A stretch of DNA of 26,695 nucleotides from an uncultured Clostridiaceae bacterium (GCA_946411985.1 CAMKFY010000005.1:1-26695), one strand, 5' to 3'. Counted from the first letter of the stretch, positions 17,516 to 25,825 are shown. Notes: generated from the sequence alone by a model not told the origin. Made by a program: numbers and translations.

Positions 17516-17830
17516 TTACGCAGTTTTTATTTCAACTATTTCCACTTTAGAATAAAACCGCCTATGCCCCTGACGCCTACTATAATTTTTCTTAGGCTTA
17601 TATTTAAACACTCTTATTTTCTTTCCTTTTCCATTCTTCAAAACGTTGCAAGAAACACTAGCACCTTTTACAAAAGGAGCACCAAAAACAGACTTACTCC
17701 CATCCACCAAAGCTACAACATTATTAAAAGAAAAACTGCTATTCTCTTCAGCTCTCAACCTTTCAACAAATATAACGTCCCCCTTCTCAACTCTATATTG
17801 CTTACCACCCATATCTATAACTGCATACAT
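17516..17830 (-). CDS. rplU: 50S ribosomal protein L21
   Basis: Large-subunit protein that binds 23S rRNA. At 104 residues it has the full family pattern: MYAVIDMGGKQYRVEKGD at the start, and KPKKNYSRRQGHRR near the end, which is the RNA-binding signature. The ATG at 17830 follows AAAGGAT. It is the first gene of rplU-prp-rpmA-obgE and has a consensus promoter about 55 bases upstream. Confidence 0.97.
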   Translation of the reverse strand: MYAVIDMGGKQYRVEKGDVIFVERLRAEENSSFSFNNVVALVDGSKSVFGAPFVKGASVSCNVLKNGKGKKIRVFKYKPKKNYSRRQGHRRFYSKVEIVEIKTA

Positions 17831-17888
17831 TTTAACTATATCCTTTCAAACATATTCAAATATTATAAAACAAAATCTTAACATTAGT

Positions 17889-17917
17889 ATAGTAACATAT
17901 AATTTAATTATTGTCAA
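17889..17917 (-). promoter_or_regulatory. Promoter of the rplU-prp-rpmA-obgE operon
   Basis: On the minus strand, a perfect TTGACA (17912-17917), a 17-base spacer ending in TGT, and TACTAT (17889-17894), an extended -10. The predicted start near 17882 leaves a leader of about 52 bases. I see no clear autoregulatory hairpin in that leader. Confidence 0.7.
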
Positions 17918-18065
17918 AAAAAATAAAAAAAAACTAAATAATTAGTATTAGAAATATCTGTAAATATATAACAGTTTTAAAAACCTAGACTCATTCTACC
18001 ACATATTTATTTTTTGCAAGATTTTACTACAAATTTTTTCGAAAATAAATTTTATGTATAAAATT

Positions 18066-18085
18066 TTGTTATACTGCAATAACAA
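18066..18085 (-). terminator. Possible terminator of folD
   Basis: TTGTTAT and ATAACAA form a 7-bp stem around a 6-base loop, 13 bases past the folD stop, followed by AATTTT in the folD direction. The stem is AT-rich and the T tract short. The rest of the gap up to the rplU promoter shows nothing else I can name. Confidence 0.35.
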
Positions 18086-18098
18086 TACAAAATCAAAA

Positions 18099-18944
18099 CT
18101 AATTCTGCAATTTATAAGACTTTAACGTGTTCTCCATAAGCTTCGCTATAGTAACAGGGCCTACCCCACCCGGCACTGGAGTTATAAAACTGGCCTTTCT
18201 TTTAACCTCAGAAAAATTAACATCACCACATAACTTTCCATTTGAAAGCCTGTTAATGCCAACGTCTATAACAACAGCGCCTTCTTTTACCATATCTTCT
18301 CCTACAAAATTAGCCACCCCAACAGCAGCAACCAAAATATCTGCATTTTTAGTATGTTCTTTTAAATTAAAGGTTTTAGAATGGCACACCGTAACCGTGG
18401 CATTTTGCTGCAACATAATAATAGCAAGAGGCTTGCCAACAATATTGCTCCTACCTAATATAACACAATGCTTACCTGCTATTTCAATTCCTGTTAATTT
18501 TATTAAATCTACTATTCCAGCTGGAGTGCATGGCTCAAAAACGCTACTGCCTGTAAACAATTTACCAACATTTAAACTATTAAAACAATCCACATCTTTT
18601 TTAGGGTTTATAGCATTTATAACCTCATATTCATCTAAATGGGCAGGCAACGGCAGCTGCACTAATATGCCATTCACGCTACCGTCTTTATTTAATTTTT
18701 CTATAACTTCCATTAATTCATTTTGCGAAACATCTTCTTTTAAAAACACCTCTTTAGAACAAATGCCCAATTCTTCACAACACTTCTTTTTATTTTTAAC
18801 ATAAACTAGCGATGCAGGGTTTTTCCCTACAAGAACCACAGCAAGGCAAACATTAGCCCCCTGCAACTTTAAAAAACCTACCTCTTTTTTAACAGCATTT
18901 TTTAAAGAATTTGCTATATTTCTGCCGTCTATTACAACACCCAA
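18099..18944 (-). CDS. folD: Bifunctional methylenetetrahydrofolate dehydrogenase/cyclohydrolase
   Basis: Interconverts methylene-, methenyl- and 10-formyl-tetrahydrofolate with NADP, supplying Fmt and purine synthesis. At 281 residues it has the usual length. The active-site lysine lies in YVKNKKKCC, and the LVQLPLPAHLD motif is present. The Rossmann segment reads ILGRSNIVGKPLA, and PGGVGPVTIAKLMENT ends the protein. The start is TTG at 18944, about 6 bases after AGGAGGT; no ATG is available. The stop is UAG. It stands alone, with 89 bases separating it from lgt. Confidence 0.97.
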   Translation of the reverse strand: MGVVIDGRNIANSLKNAVKKEVGFLKLQGANVCLAVVLVGKNPASLVYVKNKKKCCEELGICSKEVFLKEDVSQNELMEVIEKLNKDGSVNGILVQLPLPAHLDEYEVINAINPKKDVDCFNSLNVGKLFTGSSVFEPCTPAGIVDLIKLTGIEIAGKHCVILGRSNIVGKPLAIIMLQQNATVTVCHSKTFNLKEHTKNADILVAAVGVANFVGEDMVKEGAVVIDVGINRLSNGKLCGDVNFSEVKRKASFITPVPGGVGPVTIAKLMENTLKSYKLQN

Positions 18945-19016
18945 ACTATAACCTCCTAAATTTCAAAGTTTCATATGTATTTTAAAAACATTAACGCAAA
19001 GCTCTTTAAAATTTTC

Positions 19017-19046
19017 AAAAGATATATAAATGCTTATATATCTTTT
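19017..19046 (-). terminator. Hairpin at the 3' end of lgt
   Basis: A perfect 12-bp stem (AAAAGATATATA with its complement) and a 6-base loop. The lgt UAA codon lies inside the hairpin (19034-19036). The sequence beyond, in the lgt direction, is GAAAATTTTAAAG, which lacks a long T run. It could be a terminator or a mRNA 3'-end stabiliser. Confidence 0.4.
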
Positions 19047-19870
19047 GCACTATTAGCTCGCCTCTTTTTTTGCAAAAAGCCAAAATATAAAATGCCAAAT
19101 ATTGATGCAAAAAACAATATAAAAGACAACACCTGCGAAACTCGCAAAAAATCTTTAACAAGCCACAAACTATCTGCTCTTATTCCTTCCACAAAAAAAC
19201 GCTCAAAGCTATACCAAGAAATATACATGAGAAAAATTTGCCCATCAAATTTTTTATATTTTATGAAAAATTTTATAAAAAAATTAAGCAAAACAAACCC
19301 CAACAAACACCAAACAGACTCATAAAAAAACGTTGGGTGCACAGGTTGAATAGAATAAGGTATTTTATTAGAAGTCATACCCCACGGTAAACTTGTTTTA
19401 ACACCATAAGCTTCTATATTAACAAAATTGCCCCATCTGCCTATTCCCTGCCCTAGCAAAAAGCAAACGCCGGTAATATCTAAAACTGTCCAAAAATATA
19501 TTTTTTTTATCTTGCAATATACGTATGCCGCCAACACAGAAAATATTATGCCACCATATATAGCAAGCCCACCAGCTCTAAAATTAAATATTTCCAGTAT
19601 ATTTTTAGAAAAATAATCCCAATTAAAAACCACATAATAAAACCTAAGCCCTATTATAGCAAATATTAACCCAACAATTATTATATCTAATAAATGTTCC
19701 TTTTTAAGAGCCATCTTATTAGCTAAAAAAAGAGCACAACAAATGCTAATAGCTATTGCAAAAGCCAATATTATAGAATACCATTTAATTTTAAGGCCAA
19801 AAATCTCAAATGCGTAGTCCCGCAAAAAAATTTTGCCTATCCCTATGCCGGGAAAACTAACCCAATTCAT
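19034..19870 (-). CDS. lgt: Prolipoprotein diacylglyceryl transferase
   Basis: Membrane enzyme that attaches diacylglycerol to the lipobox cysteine of pre-lipoproteins, the first step of lipoprotein maturation. I chose the ATG at 19870 (278 residues, MNWVSFPGIGIG), about 8 bases after GAGG; a TTG at 19876 would add only two residues. Seven hydrophobic helices are visible. Signature elements are RAGGLAIYGG and the family signature GRWGNFVNIEAYG, with a conserved arginine and SWYSFERFFVEGIRAD near the end. It has its own promoter and ends in a hairpin. Confidence 0.96.
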   Translation of the reverse strand: MNWVSFPGIGIGKIFLRDYAFEIFGLKIKWYSIILAFAIAISICCALFLANKMALKKEHLLDIIIVGLIFAIIGLRFYYVVFNWDYFSKNILEIFNFRAGGLAIYGGIIFSVLAAYVYCKIKKIYFWTVLDITGVCFLLGQGIGRWGNFVNIEAYGVKTSLPWGMTSNKIPYSIQPVHPTFFYESVWCLLGFVLLNFFIKFFIKYKKFDGQIFLMYISWYSFERFFVEGIRADSLWLVKDFLRVSQVLSFILFFASIFGILYFGFLQKKRRANSAKDI

Positions 19871-19925
19871 AACCAAATCCTCAAAATATTCACCATAACA
19901 TAAAAATAAAACCTATGCCACCCAC

Positions 19926-19953
19926 ACTATACCACATTTTAAACTTTTTGCAA
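19926..19953 (-). promoter_or_regulatory. Promoter of lgt
   Basis: On the minus strand, TTGCAA (19948-19953), a 16-base spacer ending in GTGG, and TATAGT (19926-19931). The predicted start near 19919 gives a leader of about 50 bases. The layout resembles the hpf promoter. Confidence 0.6.
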
Positions 19954-19963
19954 TATTTATAAT

Positions 19964-19991
19964 AAATATTTTAAAGCAACTTTAAATATTT
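19964..19991 (-). terminator. Possible terminator of asnB
   Basis: A 12-bp AT-rich stem with one bulged T and a CAA loop starts one base past the asnB stop. A second perfect inverted repeat, AATATTTA/TAAATATT, follows at 19952-19970. The two overlap and could be alternative forms. There is no clean T run. Confidence 0.4.
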
Positions 19992-19992
19992 T

Positions 19993-21846
19993 TTAACATA
20001 TGCTAACGTTATATTTTAAAAACCAATAGTTAACCTGCAGCATATAAGCCAACATTTGCGGCCCTGCCATTAACTGGCCATACCACGGGATATTATATTT
20101 TTGAGGAGTTTTTAAAAATTCTTCCATTTTTTTCTTGCTAACAAAATTTAATATAGGCGAATTGCAATCATTAATAACCTGAAGCATAACCTCTTTTAAA
20201 GCTTTTTCATATGCTGGGTTATATGTTTTGGGGTATGGGCTTTTTTGCCTTTGAAGAACATCATTTGGAAGGCAACCTTTAAAAGCTTCCCTTAAAAGCC
20301 CTTTCACAACGCCTTTGGGGCATTTAATATTCCATGGCACATTCCAAATATATTCTATAATTCTATGGTCTGCAAAAGGCACTCTAGCTTCTAACCCACT
20401 ATACATACTGGTTCTATCCATTCTATCTAAAAGATTTTGCATAAACCATTTTAAATTTAAAAAACAAACTTCCCTTCTTCTGCGCTCTTTTTTATTTTCT
20501 CCGTATAGCCTTGGCGTTTTGTTCACTGTGCTTTCGTAAGAATATTTAACATATTCATCTAACGGCAAGCTTTTCAAAAAGCTGTTTTTTAAAAGCAACT
20601 TTCTGCTATTAATATTTAAAGACCACGGAAATGTGTTTGCTTTAAACATATACTCTTTATAAAACCAAGGGTAGCCACCAAAAATTTCATCTGCACACTC
20701 GCCAGTTAACGCAACTTTATTTTTTAAGGCCACTTTAGAACAAAAATATAACAAAGAAGATTCTACATCTGCCATGCATGGCAAATCTCTCGCGTCTACT
20801 GCTCTGAAAATATTATATAAAAGATTATTTATATTGCATTCAAGATAGGTGTTATTTGTTTTAATAAAAGATACCACCTTTTCCACCCATGGCCTATCTT
20901 GAGATGGCTGAAAATTATGTGATTTAAAATATTTGTTATTATCTACATAGTCAAATGAAAATGTATTTAACACCTCGCCATTTTTTTTAAGCTCCAAAGC
21001 CGCTATAGCAGTAACTATGCTACTATCTATTCCACCAGATAAAAATGTGCAAACCGGCACATCAGCCGCAAGCTGCCTTTTAATTGCATCACACACCAAA
21101 TATTTAGTTTTGCTTACAGTTTCCTTAAAAGAATCTAAATGATATCTGCTTTTTAAGCCCCAATATTTAGTTTGCTGCATGCCCCTTTTGCCCACCAAAA
21201 TATAGTGACCAGGCAACACTTCAAAAACATCTTTAAATATTGCTTTCCCAGAAGTTTTAGCAGGGCCCAAACCAAATATTTCGCATAAACCAAATATATC
21301 TACTTTTTTTTGAACTCCTTCATATTCAAATATAGCTTTTATTTCAGAAGCAAATATTATAACATCTTCACTCATTGTATAAAAAAGCGGCTTTACGCCA
21401 ACCCTATCTCTATATAAAAACAGCTTTTGTTCTGTTTCATCAAAAATAGCATATGCAAATATTCCGTTTATTTTTTTAACGAAGCTTTCGCCAAACAATA
21501 GATGCCCAATTAAAATAACTTCAGTATCAGATTTTGTTTCAAAATATATATTTTGAAAACTTAATATTTCTTCTTTTAATTCATTTATGTTATATATTTC
21601 TCCACTATATACTATTGTGTATTTCTTGTTGCCAATGCTTCTCGTAATAGGCTGACTGCCATTTTCAATATCTCTTATTGCCAAACGCACATGAGATAGC
21701 CCACAACAATTAGAGAAAAATATTCCGCTTCCGTCTGGGCCTCTATGTTTTTGAGCAATGTTCATTTTATTTAAGGTGTCTATACATTTATATTTACATT
21801 TAAAACCATTTAAACCAATTTTAAAAAAACCTGCAATTCCACACAA
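19993..21846 (-). CDS. asnB: Asparagine synthetase, glutamine-hydrolysing
   Basis: Makes asparagine from aspartate, glutamine and ATP in the cytosol. At 617 residues it has both domains: the N-terminal glutaminase with nucleophile Cys2 (MCGIAGF) and SDTEVILIGHLL, and the C-terminal synthetase with the PP-loop FLSGGIDSS and GECADEIFGGYPW. It starts at TTG 21846, which is necessary because Cys2 must follow the initiator, and GAGGTG lies 8 bases upstream. It lies 122 bases after dpaB. With GatCAB also present, the cell has two routes to asparagine: this free-amino-acid route and the tRNA-bound route. Confidence 0.95.
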   Translation of the reverse strand: MCGIAGFFKIGLNGFKCKYKCIDTLNKMNIAQKHRGPDGSGIFFSNCCGLSHVRLAIRDIENGSQPITRSIGNKKYTIVYSGEIYNINELKEEILSFQNIYFETKSDTEVILIGHLLFGESFVKKINGIFAYAIFDETEQKLFLYRDRVGVKPLFYTMSEDVIIFASEIKAIFEYEGVQKKVDIFGLCEIFGLGPAKTSGKAIFKDVFEVLPGHYILVGKRGMQQTKYWGLKSRYHLDSFKETVSKTKYLVCDAIKRQLAADVPVCTFLSGGIDSSIVTAIAALELKKNGEVLNTFSFDYVDNNKYFKSHNFQPSQDRPWVEKVVSFIKTNNTYLECNINNLLYNIFRAVDARDLPCMADVESSLLYFCSKVALKNKVALTGECADEIFGGYPWFYKEYMFKANTFPWSLNINSRKLLLKNSFLKSLPLDEYVKYSYESTVNKTPRLYGENKKERRRREVCFLNLKWFMQNLLDRMDRTSMYSGLEARVPFADHRIIEYIWNVPWNIKCPKGVVKGLLREAFKGCLPNDVLQRQKSPYPKTYNPAYEKALKEVMLQVINDCNSPILNFVSKKKMEEFLKTPQKYNIPWYGQLMAGPQMLAYMLQVNYWFLKYNVSIC

Positions 21847-21968
21847 AATACATACACCTCAAGTTATTAAAATTTTATATTTAAAATATCTAAAATTTAT
21901 TCATATGAAACATAATCTATACATACATTTTAATAACGTTAATATAACAGTTAATTTTAATATAAAAT

Positions 21969-22547
21969 TTATATTATAACCGGTTGAATTTGCCTTCCCA
22001 TTAATGCAGCCTCTATAGACGGAATTAAAAGAGAAATGTTAGACATCATAGAATTTGGTTTATTTTTATAATCATCCTGTCCGAAAGGTATGAAGTATAT
22101 ATTTTTTGTATTTAAAAGCAAACCTATATTTTTCATATTCATACCTAACGCATCGTTTGTTGCAATAGATATTAAAAGTGGATTTTGGTTTCTTAAATGA
22201 GCTTTTGCAGCCATCAAAACAGGGGTATCTGTTATTGCATTTGCAAGCTTTGCTAAAGTGTTGCCAGTGCACGGCAATATAACCAAAATATCAAAATGCT
22301 TTTTCTTGCCTATTGGTTCTGTGTCTTCAATTGTGAGCAGAGCTTTATTTTTCGTTATTTGTTCCGCTCTTTTTATAAAATAACTAGATTCACCAAACCT
22401 GCCGCTAAAATTTTGAGCGTTAAAGGAAAATATAGACTGCAAATATGCGCCATTTTTCACCAATTTTTCCATTTCTTTAAACACGTTATTAATTGTGCAA
22501 AACGAACCAGTATGAGCAATTCCTATTTTAATACCCTTTAAAAGCAT
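21969..22547 (-). CDS. dpaB: Dipicolinate synthase subunit B (SpoVFB)
   Basis: Flavoprotein-like subunit that, with DpaA, oxidises dihydrodipicolinate to dipicolinic acid in the mother cell, for export into the spore core. The 192 residues match SpoVFB through most of their length: GIAHTGSFCTINNVF at the start, SGRFGE, LPCTGNTLAKLANAITDTPVLMAAKAHLRNQ in the middle, then STKN-like NTKNIYFIPFGQDD and PNSMMSN. The ATG at 22547 follows AGGAGG by about 6 bases. That ribosome binding site lies at the junction with a duplicated piece of dpaA, which is in frame with dpaB but has no start codon of its own. Confidence 0.95.
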   Translation of the reverse strand: MLLKGIKIGIAHTGSFCTINNVFKEMEKLVKNGAYLQSIFSFNAQNFSGRFGESSYFIKRAEQITKNKALLTIEDTEPIGKKKHFDILVILPCTGNTLAKLANAITDTPVLMAAKAHLRNQNPLLISIATNDALGMNMKNIGLLLNTKNIYFIPFGQDDYKNKPNSMMSNISLLIPSIEAALMGRQIQPVII

Positions 22548-22558
22548 ATTTCTCCTCC

Positions 22559-22757
22559 TTTGCTCTTTTATAACCTTTAATATTATTTCGGTTAAAATTT
22601 TTGCAGTTGAAATTGCTTTATATCTTCCAGGGATATTTGGAATATATTTAATTCTTATGTTATTTTCTTTGCATTGTTGCCAATCTGCTCCTTCTTTTAT
22701 TATGTTTAATATAAATGCATCTCTACTAAAATTTCTTAAAATTTTGCCATAAATATA
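22559..22757 (-). repeat. Decayed tandem copy of the dpaA 3' end, between dpaA and dpaB
   Basis: About 190 bases repeat the last third of dpaA (22777-22980) directly downstream of its stop. Over the best-aligned 180 bases I count six substitutions, each with G or C in dpaA and A or T in the copy, altering five codons, all amino-acid changing (one D to N, four T to I). Nine bases (three codons) are missing near the end. The copy is open in frame but has no start codon, and it runs in frame into dpaB. It looks like a non-functional remnant. It also makes the dpaA-dpaB gap unusually long for this pair. Confidence 0.85.
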
Positions 22758-22764
22758 TAATTAA

Positions 22765-23652
22765 TTAGCTTACTTCTTGCTCTTTTATTTTGCTTAAAAC
22801 CTTTAACGTTGTTTCGGTTAAAGTTTTTGCAGTTGAAATTGCTTTATATCTTCCAGGGATATTTGGAATATATTTAATTCTTATGTTATTTTCTTTGCAT
22901 TGTTGCCAATCTGCTCCTTCTTTTGTTATGTCTAATATAAATGCATCTCTACTAAAATTTCTTAAAATTTTGCCATAAAATATGCGCTTTGGAATTGTAT
23001 TAAATATATAATTAAAATTTTTAACATTTAGCATTAAAGAATCAAGCCCGAATGAACTATATCCATATGCATTAGCCCAAGCTCTTTGAAATTTATCATC
23101 TGTGCAAACAAAAACGTCTAAGCAAAGGTTTTTTAGTTTGTTACAAATTAATTTTCCACAGTTTCCAAAGCCCAAAACCAAACACCTGCTAAAATGCATG
23201 CTAACAGGGTTTTGCAAAATTGCTTGAGCCACAGCCACTTCAGCCGTATAAATTGAATTGTAAACTAAAAATTTTTCGTTTTTCATATAGTCGTAAACAA
23301 AAATATTATTATTCTTTGCAAATTCTAAAACGTTGCTTGGAATTAAACCGCCAAACAAATTATTATAACTAGAAATATGCATTAGCAACTGCCTAATGTA
23401 TATTTTTTTACTACTGCACTGCAAAAATATATAATCTTTAGTAAATGGTATTGGGCATATTATATTTTTTGAATTTTTTATGCCATATTTAAGTGAATCT
23501 GTTTTTTTTATTTTTATATTTGTTGTATTAAATTCTAAGCCATACGTTAAAACTTTATAGTTTTTATCTAGTAAAAATTTTGCCATATAAACCAATCTTT
23601 TATCTCCGCCAACTATAAAAAAATCGAATAACAAAACAACACCACTTTTCAC
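22765..23652 (-). CDS. dpaA: Dipicolinate synthase subunit A (SpoVFA)
   Basis: NAD(P)-dependent subunit of dipicolinate synthase, expressed in the sporulation mother cell in Bacillus. The 295 residues match SpoVFA: IVGGDKR near the start, YNSIYTAEVAVAQAI in the middle, the Rossmann motif VLGFGNCGK, YIFNTIP, then FILDITKEGADW and PGRYKAISTAKTL. The start is uncertain: GTG at 23652 has no ribosome binding site, while TTG at 23634 has a weak AGTGGTG 5 bases before it and would begin closer to the family start. The presence of this gene pair implies that the organism, or a recent ancestor, formed endospores. Confidence 0.93.
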   Translation of the reverse strand: MKSGVVLLFDFFIVGGDKRLVYMAKFLLDKNYKVLTYGLEFNTTNIKIKKTDSLKYGIKNSKNIICPIPFTKDYIFLQCSSKKIYIRQLLMHISSYNNLFGGLIPSNVLEFAKNNNIFVYDYMKNEKFLVYNSIYTAEVAVAQAILQNPVSMHFSRCLVLGFGNCGKLICNKLKNLCLDVFVCTDDKFQRAWANAYGYSSFGLDSLMLNVKNFNYIFNTIPKRIFYGKILRNFSRDAFILDITKEGADWQQCKENNIRIKYIPNIPGRYKAISTAKTLTETTLKVLSKIKEQEVS

Positions 23653-23670
23653 AATAGCATTAATAAATTA

Positions 23671-23698
23671 ATTATATGTGTTAAATAGCTTAAAAGTT
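23671..23698 (-). promoter_or_regulatory. Possible promoter of dpaAB
   Basis: The minus strand reads CATATAAT at 23671-23678, with an AAC 17 bases upstream (23696-23698). This resembles the mother-cell SigK pattern (AC, 16-17 bases, CATAnnnT), which controls spoVF in Bacillus. The same bases contain a perfect SigA TATAAT without a good -35 box. Weak evidence in very AT-rich DNA. The rest of the 250-base gap up to fabV shows only AT-rich sequence and the fabV promoter. Confidence 0.3.
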
Positions 23699-23827
23699 AC
23701 ATTAAACGTTTAAAACAAAATATAAACTAACTAATTAAAAACAATATATTTTTCAAAGTTATTACATTAACAAAATCTGCTAACAAACATTAAAGATGTT
23801 AAATATAATTAAAATGCAAATTTTTAT

Positions 23828-23855
23828 TTAACAAGTTTAAATATTAGTGTAAAAT
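23828..23855 (+). promoter_or_regulatory. Promoter of fabV
   Basis: TTAACA (23828-23833), a 16-base spacer and TAAAAT (23850-23855), each one base from consensus. The predicted start near 23862 leaves a leader of about 40 bases containing AAAAAGGAG. Confidence 0.5.
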
Positions 23856-23902
23856 AAAGGAATTAAAATATTTAATAAATTTTTAAAAAGGAGTATAGAG
23901 TT

Positions 23903-25096
23903 ATGATAGTAAAACCAAATATAAGAGGGTTTATATGCACAACAGCACACCCAATTGGATGTTTTGAAAATGTTAAAAGGCAGATAGAATACATAAAACT
24001 AAAAAGTAAAAGTGAATTAAAAGATGTAAAAAAAGGAGGTTTAAGCGCCTTAATAATAGGCGCTTCAGCAGGATATGGCCTATCTAGCAGAATAGTGGCT
24101 GCATTTTTAAAAGGATATAACACTCTGGGCATAATATTTGAAAAGCCTGCCAGAAAAAATAGAACAGCCACTGCAGGGTGGTATAACACTGCTGCTTTTG
24201 AAAAATTTGCTCAAAAAGAAAACTTATATGCAAAAACAATAAATGCCGATGCTTTCTCAAAAGATACAATGCAGGAAACAGCAAATATAATAAAAAAAGA
24301 CCTAGGAAAAATAGATTTAATTATTTATAGCTTAGCCGCTCCAAGAAGAACAATGCCAAATAAAAGCGTTATATATTCCGTACTTAAAACAATAGGAAAA
24401 CCATATGAAAACAAAACAATAAATATGGAAAAAAAAGAAATTTTTAATATAAAAATTCCTGTAGCCACAAAAGAAGAAATAGAAAACACAGTAAAAGTTA
24501 TGGGTGGAGAAAATTTAAAAGATTGGGTAGAATTCCTAAAAAATGAAAAAATATTATCTAATAACGCAAATATAATTTCTTTTTCATATGAAGGGCCAGA
24601 GCTTACGCATGAAATATATAAAAATGGCACAATAGGCAAAGCAAAACAACATCTTTTAGAAACCACCAACACTTTAAATAAAAAATTTAGTAACATAAAC
24701 GCATATATATCTGTTAATAAAGCTTTGGTAACTCAATCTAGCAGTGCTATACCTGTTGTGCCTCTATATATTTCCATATTATACAAAATAATGAAGGAAG
24801 AAAATTTACATGAAGAAACAATAAATCAGATGTATAGACTATTTAACGAAAAACTAAGAACACCGGTAGAACTAGACGCAGAAGGAAAAATAAGGCTAGA
24901 TGATTTTGAAATGCTCCCAAACATACAGCAAAAGGTAGAACTAGCTTTTAATAACATAAACTCTAGCAATGTAGAAAAATATGCAGATATAAAAGGATAT
25001 ACAACAGATTTTTTGCATATTTTTGGTTTTGCATTTTCAAATATAAATTACAACGAAGAGGTAGACGTTAATATACAAATACCGAGCATAAATTAA
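23903..25096 (+). CDS. fabV: Enoyl-ACP reductase / trans-2-enoyl-CoA reductase, FabV/Ter family
   Basis: NADH-dependent reductase that saturates the trans-2 double bond of enoyl-ACP (fatty-acid synthesis) or enoyl-CoA (butyrate-type pathways). The 397 residues match the family throughout: IKPNIRGF-like start (VKPNIRGFICTTAHP), the nucleotide-binding GASAGYGLSSR, KIDLIIYSLAAPRR, and the catalytic Tyr-x8-Lys stretch IYKNGTIGKAK with TRTPVEL-like RTPVELD near the end. The ATG at 23903 follows AAAAAGGAG. It points away from dpaA and towards the DUF4830 gene. Which substrate it prefers cannot be read from the sequence. A damaged copy of its 3' end lies downstream. Confidence 0.95.
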   Translation: MIVKPNIRGFICTTAHPIGCFENVKRQIEYIKLKSKSELKDVKKGGLSALIIGASAGYGLSSRIVAAFLKGYNTLGIIFEKPARKNRTATAGWYNTAAFEKFAQKENLYAKTINADAFSKDTMQETANIIKKDLGKIDLIIYSLAAPRRTMPNKSVIYSVLKTIGKPYENKTINMEKKEIFNIKIPVATKEEIENTVKVMGGENLKDWVEFLKNEKILSNNANIISFSYEGPELTHEIYKNGTIGKAKQHLLETTNTLNKKFSNINAYISVNKALVTQSSSAIPVVPLYISILYKIMKEENLHEETINQMYRLFNEKLRTPVELDAEGKIRLDDFEMLPNIQQKVELAFNNINSSNVEKYADIKGYTTDFLHIFGFAFSNINYNEEVDVNIQIPSIN

Positions 25097-25168
25097 CATA
25101 GTTTATAATCTATTTAATTTAAAACCATTTTAATTATAAATTCTACAAAACATGCAGCAATAACAGCC

Positions 25169-25237
25169 ATAAAAGATATACAACAGATTTTTGTATATTT
25201 TTAAGTTTGTAGGTTTGTATTTCAAAATAATAAATTA
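25169..25237 (+). repeat. Degraded copy of the fabV 3' end
   Basis: 25169-25237 repeats fabV 24989-25050: ATAAAA(G)GATATACAACAG, a T run, TATATTTTT or CATATTTTT, then GGTTT..ATTTTCAAA..TAAATTA, with one roughly 9-base insertion and several small differences. The copy has no open frame. It lies 73 bases past the fabV stop in a gap that otherwise shows nothing. Confidence 0.65.
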
Positions 25238-25254
25238 TGTATTTTTAAATTCTG

Positions 25255-25686
25255 TTATTTTATACTTGTTAGTTTTAACGGCTTTTGCTGTTTTTTATCG
25301 TAATATTTAGAATGCAAATCTCCAGCTATTACTTTGTTTTTATAAACTATAACATTTGCCACATATTTTTCTGGGCGAACCTTTTTAGATGTTACATAAT
25401 ACTGCTTTTGAATGCAATCTTTGCCAGAATATTTTTTAAGGTCAAAACCTTGCTGCAGTTGGAGCTCATTATATTCTTTCAAACCTTCTCCAAACTTTTT
25501 CGGTATATTCACCTGCTTTTCATCTATTAGCTCTATTTCATAACCTAAAGATTTTAAATAGTTTTCTGGTGATAAGTTATCTTTAGATTTAATTTTAAAA
25601 ATTACTAAGAGAAATAGTGCCAAAAATGCTATAGTTAACACCAAAAATGTTAATATTTTATTTAATTTAACAACCAAAGATACCAT
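25255..25686 (-). CDS. Membrane-anchored DUF4830-like protein
   Basis: A 143-residue protein with one N-terminal hydrophobic helix (about 10-31) and a small hydrophilic domain that would lie outside the membrane. The domain reads SPENYLKSLGYEIE, then KKFGEGLKEYNELQLQQGFDLKKYSGKDC, and ends ANVIVYKNKVIAGDLHS. This pattern fits the DUF4830 family of Clostridia, whose function is unknown; I base this on remembered pattern, not on a search. The ATG at 25686 follows GAGGGAG. It converges with fabV and diverges from the regulator gene, and seems to be a single-gene unit. Confidence 0.7.
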   Translation of the reverse strand: MVSLVVKLNKILTFLVLTIAFLALFLLVIFKIKSKDNLSPENYLKSLGYEIELIDEKQVNIPKKFGEGLKEYNELQLQQGFDLKKYSGKDCIQKQYYVTSKKVRPEKYVANVIVYKNKVIAGDLHSKYYDKKQQKPLKLTSIK

Positions 25687-25825
25687 AATTAATCAACTCC
25701 CTCAAAACAACATATGTACAAACAATAAAAATGATACTTAAATTTTAAAAGTTACAAAATTTAAACGCAATGTTATATATTTATTACAAAAACAACCCCC
25801 ATTTATTATTAAAAGTTAAAAAATA

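Noticed and set aside
18127..18804. Long plus-strand frame of about 225 codons opposite folD, and a similar one opposite obgE (15705-16148)
   Set aside because: These are mirror frames of well-recognised genes, with no ribosome binding sites and no family features.
22559..22757. The dpaA copy as an N-terminal extension of dpaB
   Set aside because: It is in frame with dpaB, but contains no ATG, GTG or TTG start preceded by a ribosome site, and DpaB from 22547 already has the full family length.
24084..24696. Minus-strand frames within fabV
   Set aside because: They are mirror frames of a full-length, well-conserved FabV.
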